DNA from: an uncultured bacterium
Lineage (GTDB): Bacteria > Methylomirabilota > Methylomirabilia > Rokubacteriales > CSP1-6
Assembly: GCA_946479205.1 (NCBI GenBank)
Contig: CAMLFJ010000053.1
Coordinates: 1-11,118 of the forward strand
Length of the DNA: 11,118 nucleotides
Direction of reading: 5' to 3'
Each line of letters begins with the position of its first letter. Position 1 is the first letter of the stretch. The notes under the pieces were generated by a model. That model had not been told where the DNA came from and searched no databases. It saw nothing but the letters and a program-made list of their open reading frames with translations. The translations under genes were made by a program, and so were the position numbers. Shown piece after piece: positions 1 to 6,383 of this stretch.

Positions 1-54
1 GGCCGCCCCCGTCGTGAGCAGCGCGACGACGACCCCCCGCGCGGACGGCCTCAC
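1..54 (-). CDS. 5' end of a probably exported protein (partial)
   Basis: This would be the third gene of the minus-strand run. A GTG at 54-52 overlaps the TGA of the preceding gene in a GTGA arrangement, and the frame stays open to the window edge for 18 codons. The visible residues begin M-R-P-S-A-R and continue into a hydrophobic Val/Ala/Leu stretch, which fits the positively charged n-region and h-region of a signal peptide. The tight stop/start overlap suggests translational coupling to the ABC_sub_bind gene. A further substrate-binding protein or a transporter component is plausible, but 18 residues cannot identify a family. The reading is inferred from the overlap and leader-like composition. 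Confidence 0.5.
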   Translation of the reverse strand, partial: MRPSARGVVVALLTTGAA

Positions 55-1052
55 TGGATCAGGTCGTCGGCGCGCAGCAGGACCGGCTGCGGAATCACGA
101 GACCGAGCGCCCGCGCGGTCTTCAGGTTGATGAGCAGCTCGAAGTTCGCGGGTTGCTCCATGGGGAGATCGGCGGGCTTGGCGCCCTTGAGGATCCGGTC
201 CACGAAGTAGGCGGCGCGCCGATGCATCCCGGGATAGCTCGGGCCGAACGACATCAATCCGCCGGCCTCGACCAGCTCGGTGTACGCGTACACCGTCGGC
301 AGGCGGTTCTGGGCGGCGAACTCCACGATCCGAGCCCGATGATGCAGGAACAGTCGGTCGGCGAGCATGATCAGCCCTCCCGGCCGCTGCCTGCCGATCG
401 CCAGGAACGCCCGATCGAACTCCGACTCCGCCCGGACCGGGAAGAACTCCACCTTGAGATGGAGGCTCCTGGCCGCCGCGCGCGCCTGCTTCTCGGAGGT
501 CACGTGGAACGGGTTGGCGGGGTTGGCGAGAAAGGCCACCGACGAGAGCTTCGGCACGATCTCGCTGAGCAGCTCGAGGCGCTTACCTTCCAGATCGGGT
601 GCGATCGACACGAGCCCGGTGAGGTTGCCGCCGGGCCGGGCCAGGCTCTTGACCAGGCCGGTCCCGATCGGATCGCCGACCGCCACCATGACGAGCGGGA
701 TGGTCGTCGTCGCGCGCTTGACCGCGAGCGCGGCGGGCGTGCCCGCGGTGACGAGCACCTCCACCTTGAGCGCGATCAGCTCCGCGACGAGGGCGGGAAG
801 CCGCTCGTACTGCCCTTCCGCCCAGCGATACTCGATCGCGACGTCCCGGCCCTCCACGTAGCCGAGCTCGCGCAGCCCGTCGCGAAACGGCTGGACCAGA
901 TTGGCCTCGAGAGCCGCCGTGGAGTTTCCGAGGAAGCCGATCCGTCGAAGCTTTCCCGCCGGCTGCGCTCGCGCCGCGAGCGGCGCCGAGAGGAGTCCTC
1001 CCGCCACCGCCGCGACGAAGGCCCGGCGCGAGATCAACCGCTCAGCCCGCAC
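51..1052 (-). CDS. ABC_sub_bind-family extracytoplasmic substrate-binding protein with Tat-like leader
   Basis: This 333-residue protein fits the ABC_sub_bind family (PF04392; substrate-binding proteins related to TrpX/YtrF types), periplasmic proteins thought to deliver small ligands to ABC importers. Residues 8-14 read SRRAFVA, a good twin-arginine motif, followed by a hydrophobic segment and a probable signal peptidase site near ARA-Q (27-30). The mature part opens with RRIGFLGNS and contains the family-typical FRDGLRELGYVEGRD segment (about 56-70), then a two-lobed alpha/beta pattern, with GNLTG near the lobe crossover. Length is normal. The start is GTG at 1052, inside the 3' end of the upstream gene (11-nt overlap); no good Shine-Dalgarno is visible, so coupled translation is likely. 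The ligand cannot be deduced. No ATPase or permease lies in the window, so this may be an orphan binding protein. Confidence 0.88.
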   Translation of the reverse strand: MRAERLISRRAFVAAVAGGLLSAPLAARAQPAGKLRRIGFLGNSTAALEANLVQPFRDGLRELGYVEGRDVAIEYRWAEGQYERLPALVAELIALKVEVLVTAGTPAALAVKRATTTIPLVMVAVGDPIGTGLVKSLARPGGNLTGLVSIAPDLEGKRLELLSEIVPKLSSVAFLANPANPFHVTSEKQARAAARSLHLKVEFFPVRAESEFDRAFLAIGRQRPGGLIMLADRLFLHHRARIVEFAAQNRLPTVYAYTELVEAGGLMSFGPSYPGMHRRAAYFVDRILKGAKPADLPMEQPANFELLINLKTARALGLVIPQPVLLRADDLIQ

Positions 1053-1932
1053 TCGGGGGCGCCGCGATCACGTCCTCGTAGCGGTGGCGCCTGGTGATCA
1101 GCTTGGAATGCTCGAACACGTCGAGCGCGACCTCGAACGCGGGCCGGGTGATCTCGACGTGGGGTGTCCAGCAGCCGAGCGTCTGGTAGTAGCCGATCGT
1201 CGCGGCGAGCACAGCGGGGTCGATCTCCGGGAAGAACGAGGCCTCCGCCTTCGCGACCTCGGCGGCCGGGGTGGCCAGTAGCCACGCGCGCGCCTTGCGG
1301 TAGGCGCGCATGAACCGCCGGGCCGCGTCGGTGCCGAGCCACGCGCGCGTCGCGGCCAGGCTCGAGAAGGCCACCGGCCCGATGGCCTGGCCGACCGAGG
1401 CGACGACGTGGCCGGCGCGGTCGTGCTCGAGCTGCTGGGGCGCGGGCCCCTGCTGGTGGATGTAGTCGCCCTCGCCCTTGCGGAAGGCCGCGTCCATCTG
1501 GTCGCTCGGCACGTTCACCGCCTGGATGCTCGCGAAGTCGAGGCCGCGCTTGTGGCAGGCGTACTTGAACATGGCCATCGGCTGGCCGCCGTGGTCCACG
1601 AGGACGCGCCTCCCCTTGAGCTTGTCCCAGGTGAACGCGGGATCCGCCCCGCGGCCGGTCAGGAAGAAGCCGTCCATCTCGTTGATCTGGGCGAAGTGCA
1701 CCGCGGGCGGGGCCTGACCCTTCTCGAGCGGCCCGAAGCCCTGGGACGGGGCGGACTGGCACACGTGCACGGTGCCGGCGACGACCCCGTCGATGGCCGA
1801 CTTGCCCAGCGGCGCGATGGAGTGCTTCGGCGCGAACCCCTCCTGCTGCAGGAAGCCGCCAGCGATCGTCGCGATCAGCGGAGAATAGAACGCGGAGAAG
1901 CGGGTGAACTGGATGCTGATCTCGTCGCTCAT
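1042..1932 (-). CDS. NMT1/THI5-like substrate-binding-fold protein lacking a signal peptide
   Basis: This 296-residue protein resembles the SsuA/NMT1/THI5-like periplasmic binding fold (PF09084/PF13379 type), which includes binding proteins for sulfonates, taurine and pyrimidine precursors. Visible elements are an N-terminal strand followed by [17 protein letters not shown] (16-32), a lobe-1 segment [15 protein letters not shown] (46-60), and [15 protein letters not shown] (105-118), matching the 'LKGKRVGV' element common in the family. The start at 1932 has a strong Shine-Dalgarno (GGGAGG, 6-nt spacing). It begins directly with MSDEISIQF, with no hydrophobic leader. An upstream in-frame start would only add an extension antisense to msrB, also without a leader. 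It is therefore probably cytoplasmic, or exported by an unrecognised route. Its stop lies inside the next gene, so the two are co-transcribed. Ligand is unknown; a cytoplasmic enzyme or sensor using this fold is possible. Confidence 0.78.
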   Translation of the reverse strand: MSDEISIQFTRFSAFYSPLIATIAGGFLQQEGFAPKHSIAPLGKSAIDGVVAGTVHVCQSAPSQGFGPLEKGQAPPAVHFAQINEMDGFFLTGRGADPAFTWDKLKGRRVLVDHGGQPMAMFKYACHKRGLDFASIQAVNVPSDQMDAAFRKGEGDYIHQQGPAPQQLEHDRAGHVVASVGQAIGPVAFSSLAATRAWLGTDAARRFMRAYRKARAWLLATPAAEVAKAEASFFPEIDPAVLAATIGYYQTLGCWTPHVEITRPAFEVALDVFEHSKLITRRHRYEDVIAAPPSAG

Positions 1933-1938
1933 GACTTG

Positions 1939-1944
1939 CCTCCC
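1939..1944 (-). promoter_or_regulatory. Ribosome binding site of the NMT1-like gene
   Basis: GGGAGG on the minus strand lies 6 nt before the ATG at 1932. It fixes that start over the upstream in-frame start at 2088, which would run antisense through msrB and adds no signal peptide. Confidence 0.8.
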
Positions 1945-1948
1945 GGGG

Positions 1949-1955
1949 GTATACT
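1949..1955 (+). promoter_or_regulatory. -10-like element for msrB; palindromic core may serve both directions
   Basis: TATACT at 1950-1955 matches a sigma70-type -10 in five of six positions. It would start transcription around 1962, leaving msrB only a few untranslated bases; there is no Shine-Dalgarno before the msrB ATG at 1966. The inner hexamer GTATAC (1949-1954) is a perfect palindrome, so the same bases could act as a -10 for the divergent gene. No convincing -35 is seen 16-18 bases upstream, which keeps confidence moderate. Confidence 0.42.
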
Positions 1956-1965
1956 CGACGACACC

Positions 1966-2427
1966 ATGGCCACCACCAAGCGCCCCACCGACGCCGATCT
2001 GAAGAGCCGTTTGACCCCGGAACAATACAACGTCACCCAGTGCAGCGCCACCGAGCCGCCGTTCCGGAACGAGTTCTGGAATCATCATGAACCGGGCATT
2101 TATGTGGACGTTGTTACGGGAGAGCCGCTCTTCTCCTCGCTAGACAAGTTCGACTCCGGCACCGGCTGGCCGAGCTTCGATCGACCGCTCGAGGCCGAGA
2201 CGGTCCTGGAGCACGCCGACGATTCCCACGGCATGCGCCGAGTCGAGGTTCGCTCCACCGAGGGCGATTCCCACCTCGGGCACCTCTTCCCGGACGGCCC
2301 CGCGACGACCGGCCTGCGCTACTGCATCAACTCCGCGGCGCTGCGGTTCATCCCCGTCGCCAAGCTCGAGGCAGAGGGGTACGGCAAGTACCTGCCGCTC
2401 TTCGAGAAGGTGAAGCCTCGCCCCTAG
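1966..2427 (+). CDS. msrB: Peptide-methionine (R)-S-oxide reductase, zinc-less type
   Basis: MsrB reduces the R epimer of methionine sulfoxide in proteins and free methionine, using thioredoxin as reductant. This 153-residue protein has no signal peptide, so it should be cytoplasmic. SelR-domain motifs are clear: TEPPF (29-33), GEPLFSS then SGTGWPSF (52-71), [13 protein letters not shown] (100-112), and the catalytic motif [11 protein letters not shown] (118-128) with nucleophile Cys120. The CxxC pairs that bind structural zinc in E. coli-type MsrB are absent. The resolving cysteine usual in zinc-less forms (SGCGWPSF) is Thr66 here. The only other cysteine is Cys26 in [10 protein letters not shown], matching the known subclass (described from Xanthomonas) that uses an N-terminal resolving cysteine. 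The start is ATG 1966, with homology beginning soon after. It leads the redox operon, 11 nt before the DsbD-like gene, whose pathway shares the thioredoxin pool. Confidence 0.95.
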   Translation: MATTKRPTDADLKSRLTPEQYNVTQCSATEPPFRNEFWNHHEPGIYVDVVTGEPLFSSLDKFDSGTGWPSFDRPLEAETVLEHADDSHGMRRVEVRSTEGDSHLGHLFPDGPATTGLRYCINSAALRFIPVAKLEAEGYGKYLPLFEKVKPRP

Positions 2428-2438
2428 GTCCGGTCGCG

Positions 2439-4568
2439 ATGGCGATCCGGTCTCTCGCCGCCGCGCTCCTGGTCGCGATGCTGGCCGGCTCCGGCCTGGC
2501 CGCCGAGCCCGCGCGGGCGCCGACCGTCAAAGCTCCGAACCCGCCCGGTCCGCCCAAGGTCTCCGTCACCCTGTTCGGCGAGGCCGCCTCCATCGAGCCC
2601 GGAGCGTCCTTCTGGGTGGGCATCCGCCAGCGCATCGCGCCGGGCTGGCACACGTACTGGACCAACCCGGGCGATTCCGGCGAGCCGCCCACCGTGGACT
2701 GGGCGCTGCCCGCGGGCTGGACGGCCGGCCCGCTGGTCTTTCCGCAGCCGGAGCGCATGCCGGTCGGCCCGCTGATGAGCTACGGCTACACCGACGAGGT
2801 CGTGCTCCTCACGCGGCTGACCGCGCCCGCGGGCCTGCCTCCCGGCGGTCCGGTCACGCTGCGCGGCCGCGCCGCCTGGCTCGTCTGCGAGAAGATCTGC
2901 ATTCCCGAAGAGGCCGACGTGAGCCTCACGCTCCCGGTGACCGCGGGCAAGCCCGCGCCGGGCCCCGGAGCATCGGCCATCGAGCAAGCCCGGCGCGCCG
3001 TGCCCAGCCCGAGCCCCTGGCCCGCCTCGCTCCGCGCGACACCCGAGACCGTGATCGTCTCGGTGGCCGCGCCCGGTCTTCGCTCGGATCGGATCGCCGA
3101 GGCCTTCTTCCTTCCGAGCCGGTGGGGCGTGATCGACCACGCGGCCCCGCAGGAGGTGACTATCGGACGAGACGGCATCACGCTGCGCGCGGCGCGCGGG
3201 CTCCTGCCCGAAGGCCCCAGCGCCGACCTCGAGGGAGTCCTGGTGATCCGGGAGCGACTCGACCAGGGCCTCGTCAGCGAGGCCTTCGCCATCACGGCGG
3301 TAGCCGGCGGCGGCTCGGGCCCATCGCTGTCGCTCCTCGCGACGATCGGGTTGGCGCTGTCCGGTGGCCTCATCCTGAACCTCATGCCATGCGTGCTACC
3401 TGTGCTTTCGATAAAAGCTCTATCCCTGGTGGCTCACGGGGACGGATCGCCCGGTGTCGCGCGCCGGCACGGCCTCGCCTACACCGGCGGGGTACTGGTC
3501 TGCTTCGCCGGACTGGCCGGCGCGCTGCTCGCGCTGCGCGCGGGCGGCGCCCAGATCGGCTGGGGCTTCCAGCTGCAGTCTCCGCTGGTCGTCACGGTCC
3601 TGGCGTACGTGCTGTTCACCTTGGCGCTCAGCCTGTCCGGGCTCCTGGTCATCGGCGGGCGCCTCACCGGTATGGGTCAGGGTCTCGCGGCCCGGCCCGG
3701 CTACGCGGGCTCCTTCTTCACCGGCGCCCTCGCCACCGTGGCCGCCACCCCCTGCACGGCGCCCTTCATGGGAGCGGCGGTGGGTTATGCGCTGACCCAG
3801 CCGCCGGCGGCCGCGCTCCTGGTCTTCGAGGCCCTCGGCCTCGGCCTCGCCCTGCCCTTCCTGGCGCTGAGCCTGGTGCCGGCCTGGCGCCGGCTCCTGC
3901 CCCGCCCCGGCGCATGGATGGCGCGGCTCTCTCAGGCCCTCGCGTTCCCGCTCTATGCCTCGGTCGCGTGGCTCGTGTGGGTGGTGAGTCGCCAGGCCGG
4001 GCCCGACGGCGTGGCCCTCGTGCTGGTGGGCCTGCTGCTCATCGCCTTCGGCGCGTGGCTCTACCGCGCCGCCCACGGCGCCGCCCCGCGCTGGCGCCGT
4101 GTCGCGACCGGGTTCGCGCTGGCCAGCGCCGCGGTGGCGATCGCCCTCGCGCCGCTCGCCGCGGCCAGCCCGCCGGCGACCACCGCGGCCGGCGCGCCGG
4201 CGGGAGCGGCGTGGGAGCCGTTCTCCCCGGCCCGGCTCGCCGAGCTGCGCGCGCAGGGCAGGCCGGTGTTCGTCAACTTCACCGCGGCGTGGTGCATCAC
4301 GTGCCTCGTGAACGAGCGCGTGGCCCTGCGTGGGCCCGCGGTGACCGAGGCCTTCGCGCGTCACGGCGTGGTGTACCTCAAGGCCGACTGGACCAGCCGT
4401 AGCGGAGAGATCGCCTCGATCCTGAGCTCGTTCGGCCGGAGCGGCGTTCCTCTGTACGTCGTCTACCCCGCCCGCGCCGGGCGCGCGACCGCGCCCGAGC
4501 CCCGGGTACTTCCGCAGATCCTGAGTGAAGGCACCATCATCGAGGCATTCGACAAGGAGACCCTATGA
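2439..4568 (+). CDS. DsbD/ScsB-type transmembrane protein-disulfide reductase
   Basis: DsbD-family proteins carry electrons from cytoplasmic thioredoxin through a membrane domain to periplasmic thiol proteins. All three parts are present in 709 residues. After a signal peptide (about 1-22) comes a long N-terminal periplasmic domain with the redox pair Cys150/Cys154 in CEKIC, preceded by GWHTYWTNPGDSGEPP (69-84), typical of the larger ScsB-like form. The membrane domain has about eight helices (296-575) with the paired cysteines Cys318 (NLMPCVLPV) and Cys439 (ATPCTAPF). A C-terminal periplasmic thioredoxin-like domain has WCITC (Cys619/Cys622) after FVNFTAAW. The ATG at 2439 gives a good leader; Met14 is an alternative. 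Its stop overlaps the next gene's start as ATGA, implying coupled expression with the exported redoxin, its likely client. Codons 317-333 show an unusual cluster of AT-ending codons. Confidence 0.93.
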   Translation: MAIRSLAAALLVAMLAGSGLAAEPARAPTVKAPNPPGPPKVSVTLFGEAASIEPGASFWVGIRQRIAPGWHTYWTNPGDSGEPPTVDWALPAGWTAGPLVFPQPERMPVGPLMSYGYTDEVVLLTRLTAPAGLPPGGPVTLRGRAAWLVCEKICIPEEADVSLTLPVTAGKPAPGPGASAIEQARRAVPSPSPWPASLRATPETVIVSVAAPGLRSDRIAEAFFLPSRWGVIDHAAPQEVTIGRDGITLRAARGLLPEGPSADLEGVLVIRERLDQGLVSEAFAITAVAGGGSGPSLSLLATIGLALSGGLILNLMPCVLPVLSIKALSLVAHGDGSPGVARRHGLAYTGGVLVCFAGLAGALLALRAGGAQIGWGFQLQSPLVVTVLAYVLFTLALSLSGLLVIGGRLTGMGQGLAARPGYAGSFFTGALATVAATPCTAPFMGAAVGYALTQPPAAALLVFEALGLGLALPFLALSLVPAWRRLLPRPGAWMARLSQALAFPLYASVAWLVWVVSRQAGPDGVALVLVGLLLIAFGAWLYRAAHGAAPRWRRVATGFALASAAVAIALAPLAAASPPATTAAGAPAGAAWEPFSPARLAELRAQGRPVFVNFTAAWCITCLVNERVALRGPAVTEAFARHGVVYLKADWTSRSGEIASILSSFGRSGVPLYVVYPARAGRATAPEPRVLPQILSEGTIIEAFDKETL
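4554..4559 (+). promoter_or_regulatory. Ribosome binding site of the Tat redoxin gene
   Basis: AAGGAG sits inside the last codons of the DsbD-like gene, 5 nt before the ATG at 4565. It is among the best Shine-Dalgarno sequences in the window and supports the ATGA start overlap. Confidence 0.8.
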
Positions 4569-5218
4569 GCGCTGAACTGATCGGCCGCCGCAGCTTCATC
4601 GCCCGCACCGGCACCGGGCTCGTCCTGGCCGGGACCGCCTCCTCGCTCCTCTCGACGCGCCCGGCGTGGGCCTCCGTCGCGAAAGTCGGCGAGCCCGCCC
4701 CCGGCTTCACCGTCAACGCGACCAGCGGCTCGCCGGTGAGCCTGGGCGCGTACAAGGGCAAGGTCGTGGTGCTCGAGTGGACGAACCACGACTGTCCCTA
4801 CGTGCGGAAGCACTACGACAGCGGCAACATGCAGGGCCTGCAGCGTGAGGCCACCGGTCAGGGCGTGGTGTGGCTGACCGTGATCTCCTCGGTGGAGGGC
4901 ACCCAGGGCTACGTGACGCCGCCCCAGGCCGACGAGCTGACGACGTCGCGCAAGGCGGCGCCCACCGCGGTCCTGCTCGACACCAAGGGCGCGGCCGGCA
5001 AGCTGTACGGCGCCACCAACACCCCGCACATGTACGTGGTGGACAAGGCGGGCACGCTCGTCTACGCCGGGGCGATCGACGACCGGCCGACGTCCCGCCG
5101 GGCGGACGTGCAGGGCGCCAACAACTACGTGCGGGCCGCGCTCGACGCGGTCGCGGCCGGCCAGCCGGTGAAGACGCCGGTCACGCGCGCCTACGGATGC
5201 ACCGTCAAGTACTCCTGA
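4565..5218 (+). CDS. Tat-exported AhpC/TSA-redoxin-like thioredoxin-fold protein
   Basis: This 217-residue protein has a twin-arginine leader (GRRSFIA, 7-13; hydrophobic stretch to about 30; probable cleavage after AWA at 34-36). The mature domain follows the redoxin/AhpC-TSA pattern: KVGEPAPGFTV (40-50), LGAYKGKVVVLEW (60-72), an active-site-like NHDCPYVRKHY (75-84), and TPHMYVVD (153-160) with the Thr-Pro position that is cis in thioredoxin folds, then GTLVYAGAIDD. The thioredoxin CxxC is reduced to CPYV, leaving Cys77 as the only cysteine there. The sole other cysteine is Cys212 in the C-terminal AYGCTVKY, so a two-cysteine peroxiredoxin-like or scaffold mechanism is possible. Folding before Tat export suggests a cofactor or early folding. 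Translational coupling to the DsbD-like gene makes it a likely acceptor of its electrons (inference). The true substrate, whether peroxide, a disulfide protein or a metal chaperone, is unknown. Confidence 0.85.
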   Translation: MSAELIGRRSFIARTGTGLVLAGTASSLLSTRPAWASVAKVGEPAPGFTVNATSGSPVSLGAYKGKVVVLEWTNHDCPYVRKHYDSGNMQGLQREATGQGVVWLTVISSVEGTQGYVTPPQADELTTSRKAAPTAVLLDTKGAAGKLYGATNTPHMYVVDKAGTLVYAGAIDDRPTSRRADVQGANNYVRAALDAVAAGQPVKTPVTRAYGCTVKYS

Positions 5219-5222
5219 TCGC

Positions 5223-6278
5223 ATGCCCCGCCTGACGCGCCGCCGGCTGCTCCACGGGCTGGCGGCGAGCGCGGCCGCCGGCGCGCTGCCCCGTCCGTCG
5301 CTCGCCCAGGTGGGCGACGCGGCGCGGGCGGCGATGGCGGGCGCCGCGCTGGCCTTCCTGGGCGCCCTGCCCGCGGACGCGCGCAAGCGGGCGGTGTTCG
5401 CCATCGGAGACCGCGAGCGGCTCAACTGGCACTACGTGCCGCGCGGCCGCGAGGGCGTGCCCTTCAAGGCCATGCCCGCGCCCGCCCGCGCGGCGGCCCA
5501 CGAGCTGATGAAGGCCAGCCTGAGCGCGGTGGGATACGGCAAGGCCACGAACATCATCCAGCTCGAGGACGTCCTCCGCCGCATCGAGAGCTTCGGCCTC
5601 TCGCGCGATCCCGAGAACTACGCCTTCACGGTCTTCGGCAACCCGGGCGGCTCCGCGCCCTGGGGCTGGCGCGTCGAGGGCCATCATCTGTCGCTCAACT
5701 TCACGCTGGTGCCCGGGCAGCCGGTCGCGCTGACCCCCGCCTTCATGGGCGCGAACCCCGCCGAGGTGCCGTCGGGGCCGAAGAAGGGGCAGCGCGCCCT
5801 CGCGGCCGAGCAGGACCTGGGGCGCGCGCTCGCCCAGAGCCTGACCGCAGCCCAGCGCGCCCGCAGCGTCATCGCGGCGGAGTCGCTCGGCGACATCGTC
5901 ACCGGGCCAGGACGCGCCGACAGCCTCGCGACCCCGGCGGGCCTGCCGCTCGCGGACATGACGGGCGATCAGCGCAGCCTGGCCGCGAAGCTCATCGAGG
6001 AGTACGCGCGCAACATGCGCAGCGAGCTGGCCGAGCAGGAGCTGCGGCGCATGACCGAGGCCGGCTCCGAGCGCGTGCACTTCGCCTGGGCCGGGCCGCT
6101 CGAGCCGGGCCGCGCGCACTACTACCGGCTGCACGGCCCGACGCTGCTCATCGAGTACGACAACACCCAGAACAACGCCAACCACATCCACTCGGTCTGG
6201 CACGATCCGCGGCGCGACTTCGGCCAGGATCTCCTCCGCGCCCACTACGAGCACGGGCACCATCACGATCACGCCTAG
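5223..6278 (+). CDS. DUF3500-family Tat-exported protein with histidine-rich tail
   Basis: This 351-residue protein matches the DUF3500 family (PF12006), whose function is not established to my knowledge. The leader has the RR motif TRRRLLHG (5-12), a hydrophobic Ala-rich stretch and a likely cut near SLAQ (26-29). Family-type landmarks are RERLNWHYVPR (64-74), NYAFTVFGNPG (132-142), WGWRVEGHHLSLNF (147-160) and the near-C-terminal DNTQNNANHIHSVWHDP (313-329). The last residues, HYEHGHHHDHA, hold six histidines and could bind metal. The protein contains no cysteine, so it is not a thiol substrate of the DsbD-redoxin relay upstream. The gene starts 4 nt after the redoxin stop with no obvious Shine-Dalgarno, indicating coupled translation as the last gene of the operon. 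The conserved His/Asn/Trp residues suggest a metal- or ligand-binding active site, but this is inference. Confidence 0.85.
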   Translation: MPRLTRRRLLHGLAASAAAGALPRPSLAQVGDAARAAMAGAALAFLGALPADARKRAVFAIGDRERLNWHYVPRGREGVPFKAMPAPARAAAHELMKASLSAVGYGKATNIIQLEDVLRRIESFGLSRDPENYAFTVFGNPGGSAPWGWRVEGHHLSLNFTLVPGQPVALTPAFMGANPAEVPSGPKKGQRALAAEQDLGRALAQSLTAAQRARSVIAAESLGDIVTGPGRADSLATPAGLPLADMTGDQRSLAAKLIEEYARNMRSELAEQELRRMTEAGSERVHFAWAGPLEPGRAHYYRLHGPTLLIEYDNTQNNANHIHSVWHDPRRDFGQDLLRAHYEHGHHHDHA

Positions 6279-6293
6279 CCGCGGGGGCTGAAC

Positions 6294-6309
6294 CGCGGGC
6301 CCGCCCGCG
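6294..6309 (+). terminator. GC-rich hairpin after the redox operon (possible terminator)
   Basis: CGCGGG (6294-6299) and CCCGCG (6304-6309) form a perfect six-pair GC stem with a four-base loop, 16 nt after the DUF3500 stop. No T-run follows, so it is not a textbook intrinsic terminator; it could weaken read-through or protect the 3' end. The rest of the 6279-6383 gap shows no clear promoter. Confidence 0.35.
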
Positions 6310-6383
6310 TCCGATTTACCGCGAAGAAACTACCGAACCCGGCCCACCCTGGCGGCTTTTCGCGACGTTGCGCATCACGCGGC

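Noticed and set aside
1933..2088. N-terminal extension of the NMT1-like gene to the start at 2088
   Set aside because: It runs antisense through msrB, adds no signal peptide or fold element, and the internal ATG at 1932 has a strong Shine-Dalgarno.
3122..4402. Long alternative-frame open reading on the plus strand inside the DsbD-like gene
   Set aside because: Arg/Pro/Ala-rich translation without domains, fully inside a gene with a clear signal peptide, membrane helices and conserved cysteines.
4463..5425. Long open frame on the minus strand opposite the redoxin gene
   Set aside because: It is a mirror of a high-GC coding region: its product is Arg/Gly/Ala/His-rich with no recognisable domain, and the plus strand carries clear redoxin and DUF3500 motifs.
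4565..6278. Copper-suppressor (Scs) locus assignment
   Set aside because: The DsbD-like protein is ScsB-like, but no ScsA, ScsC or ScsD equivalent with a CxxC is present; only a vague metal link can be argued.
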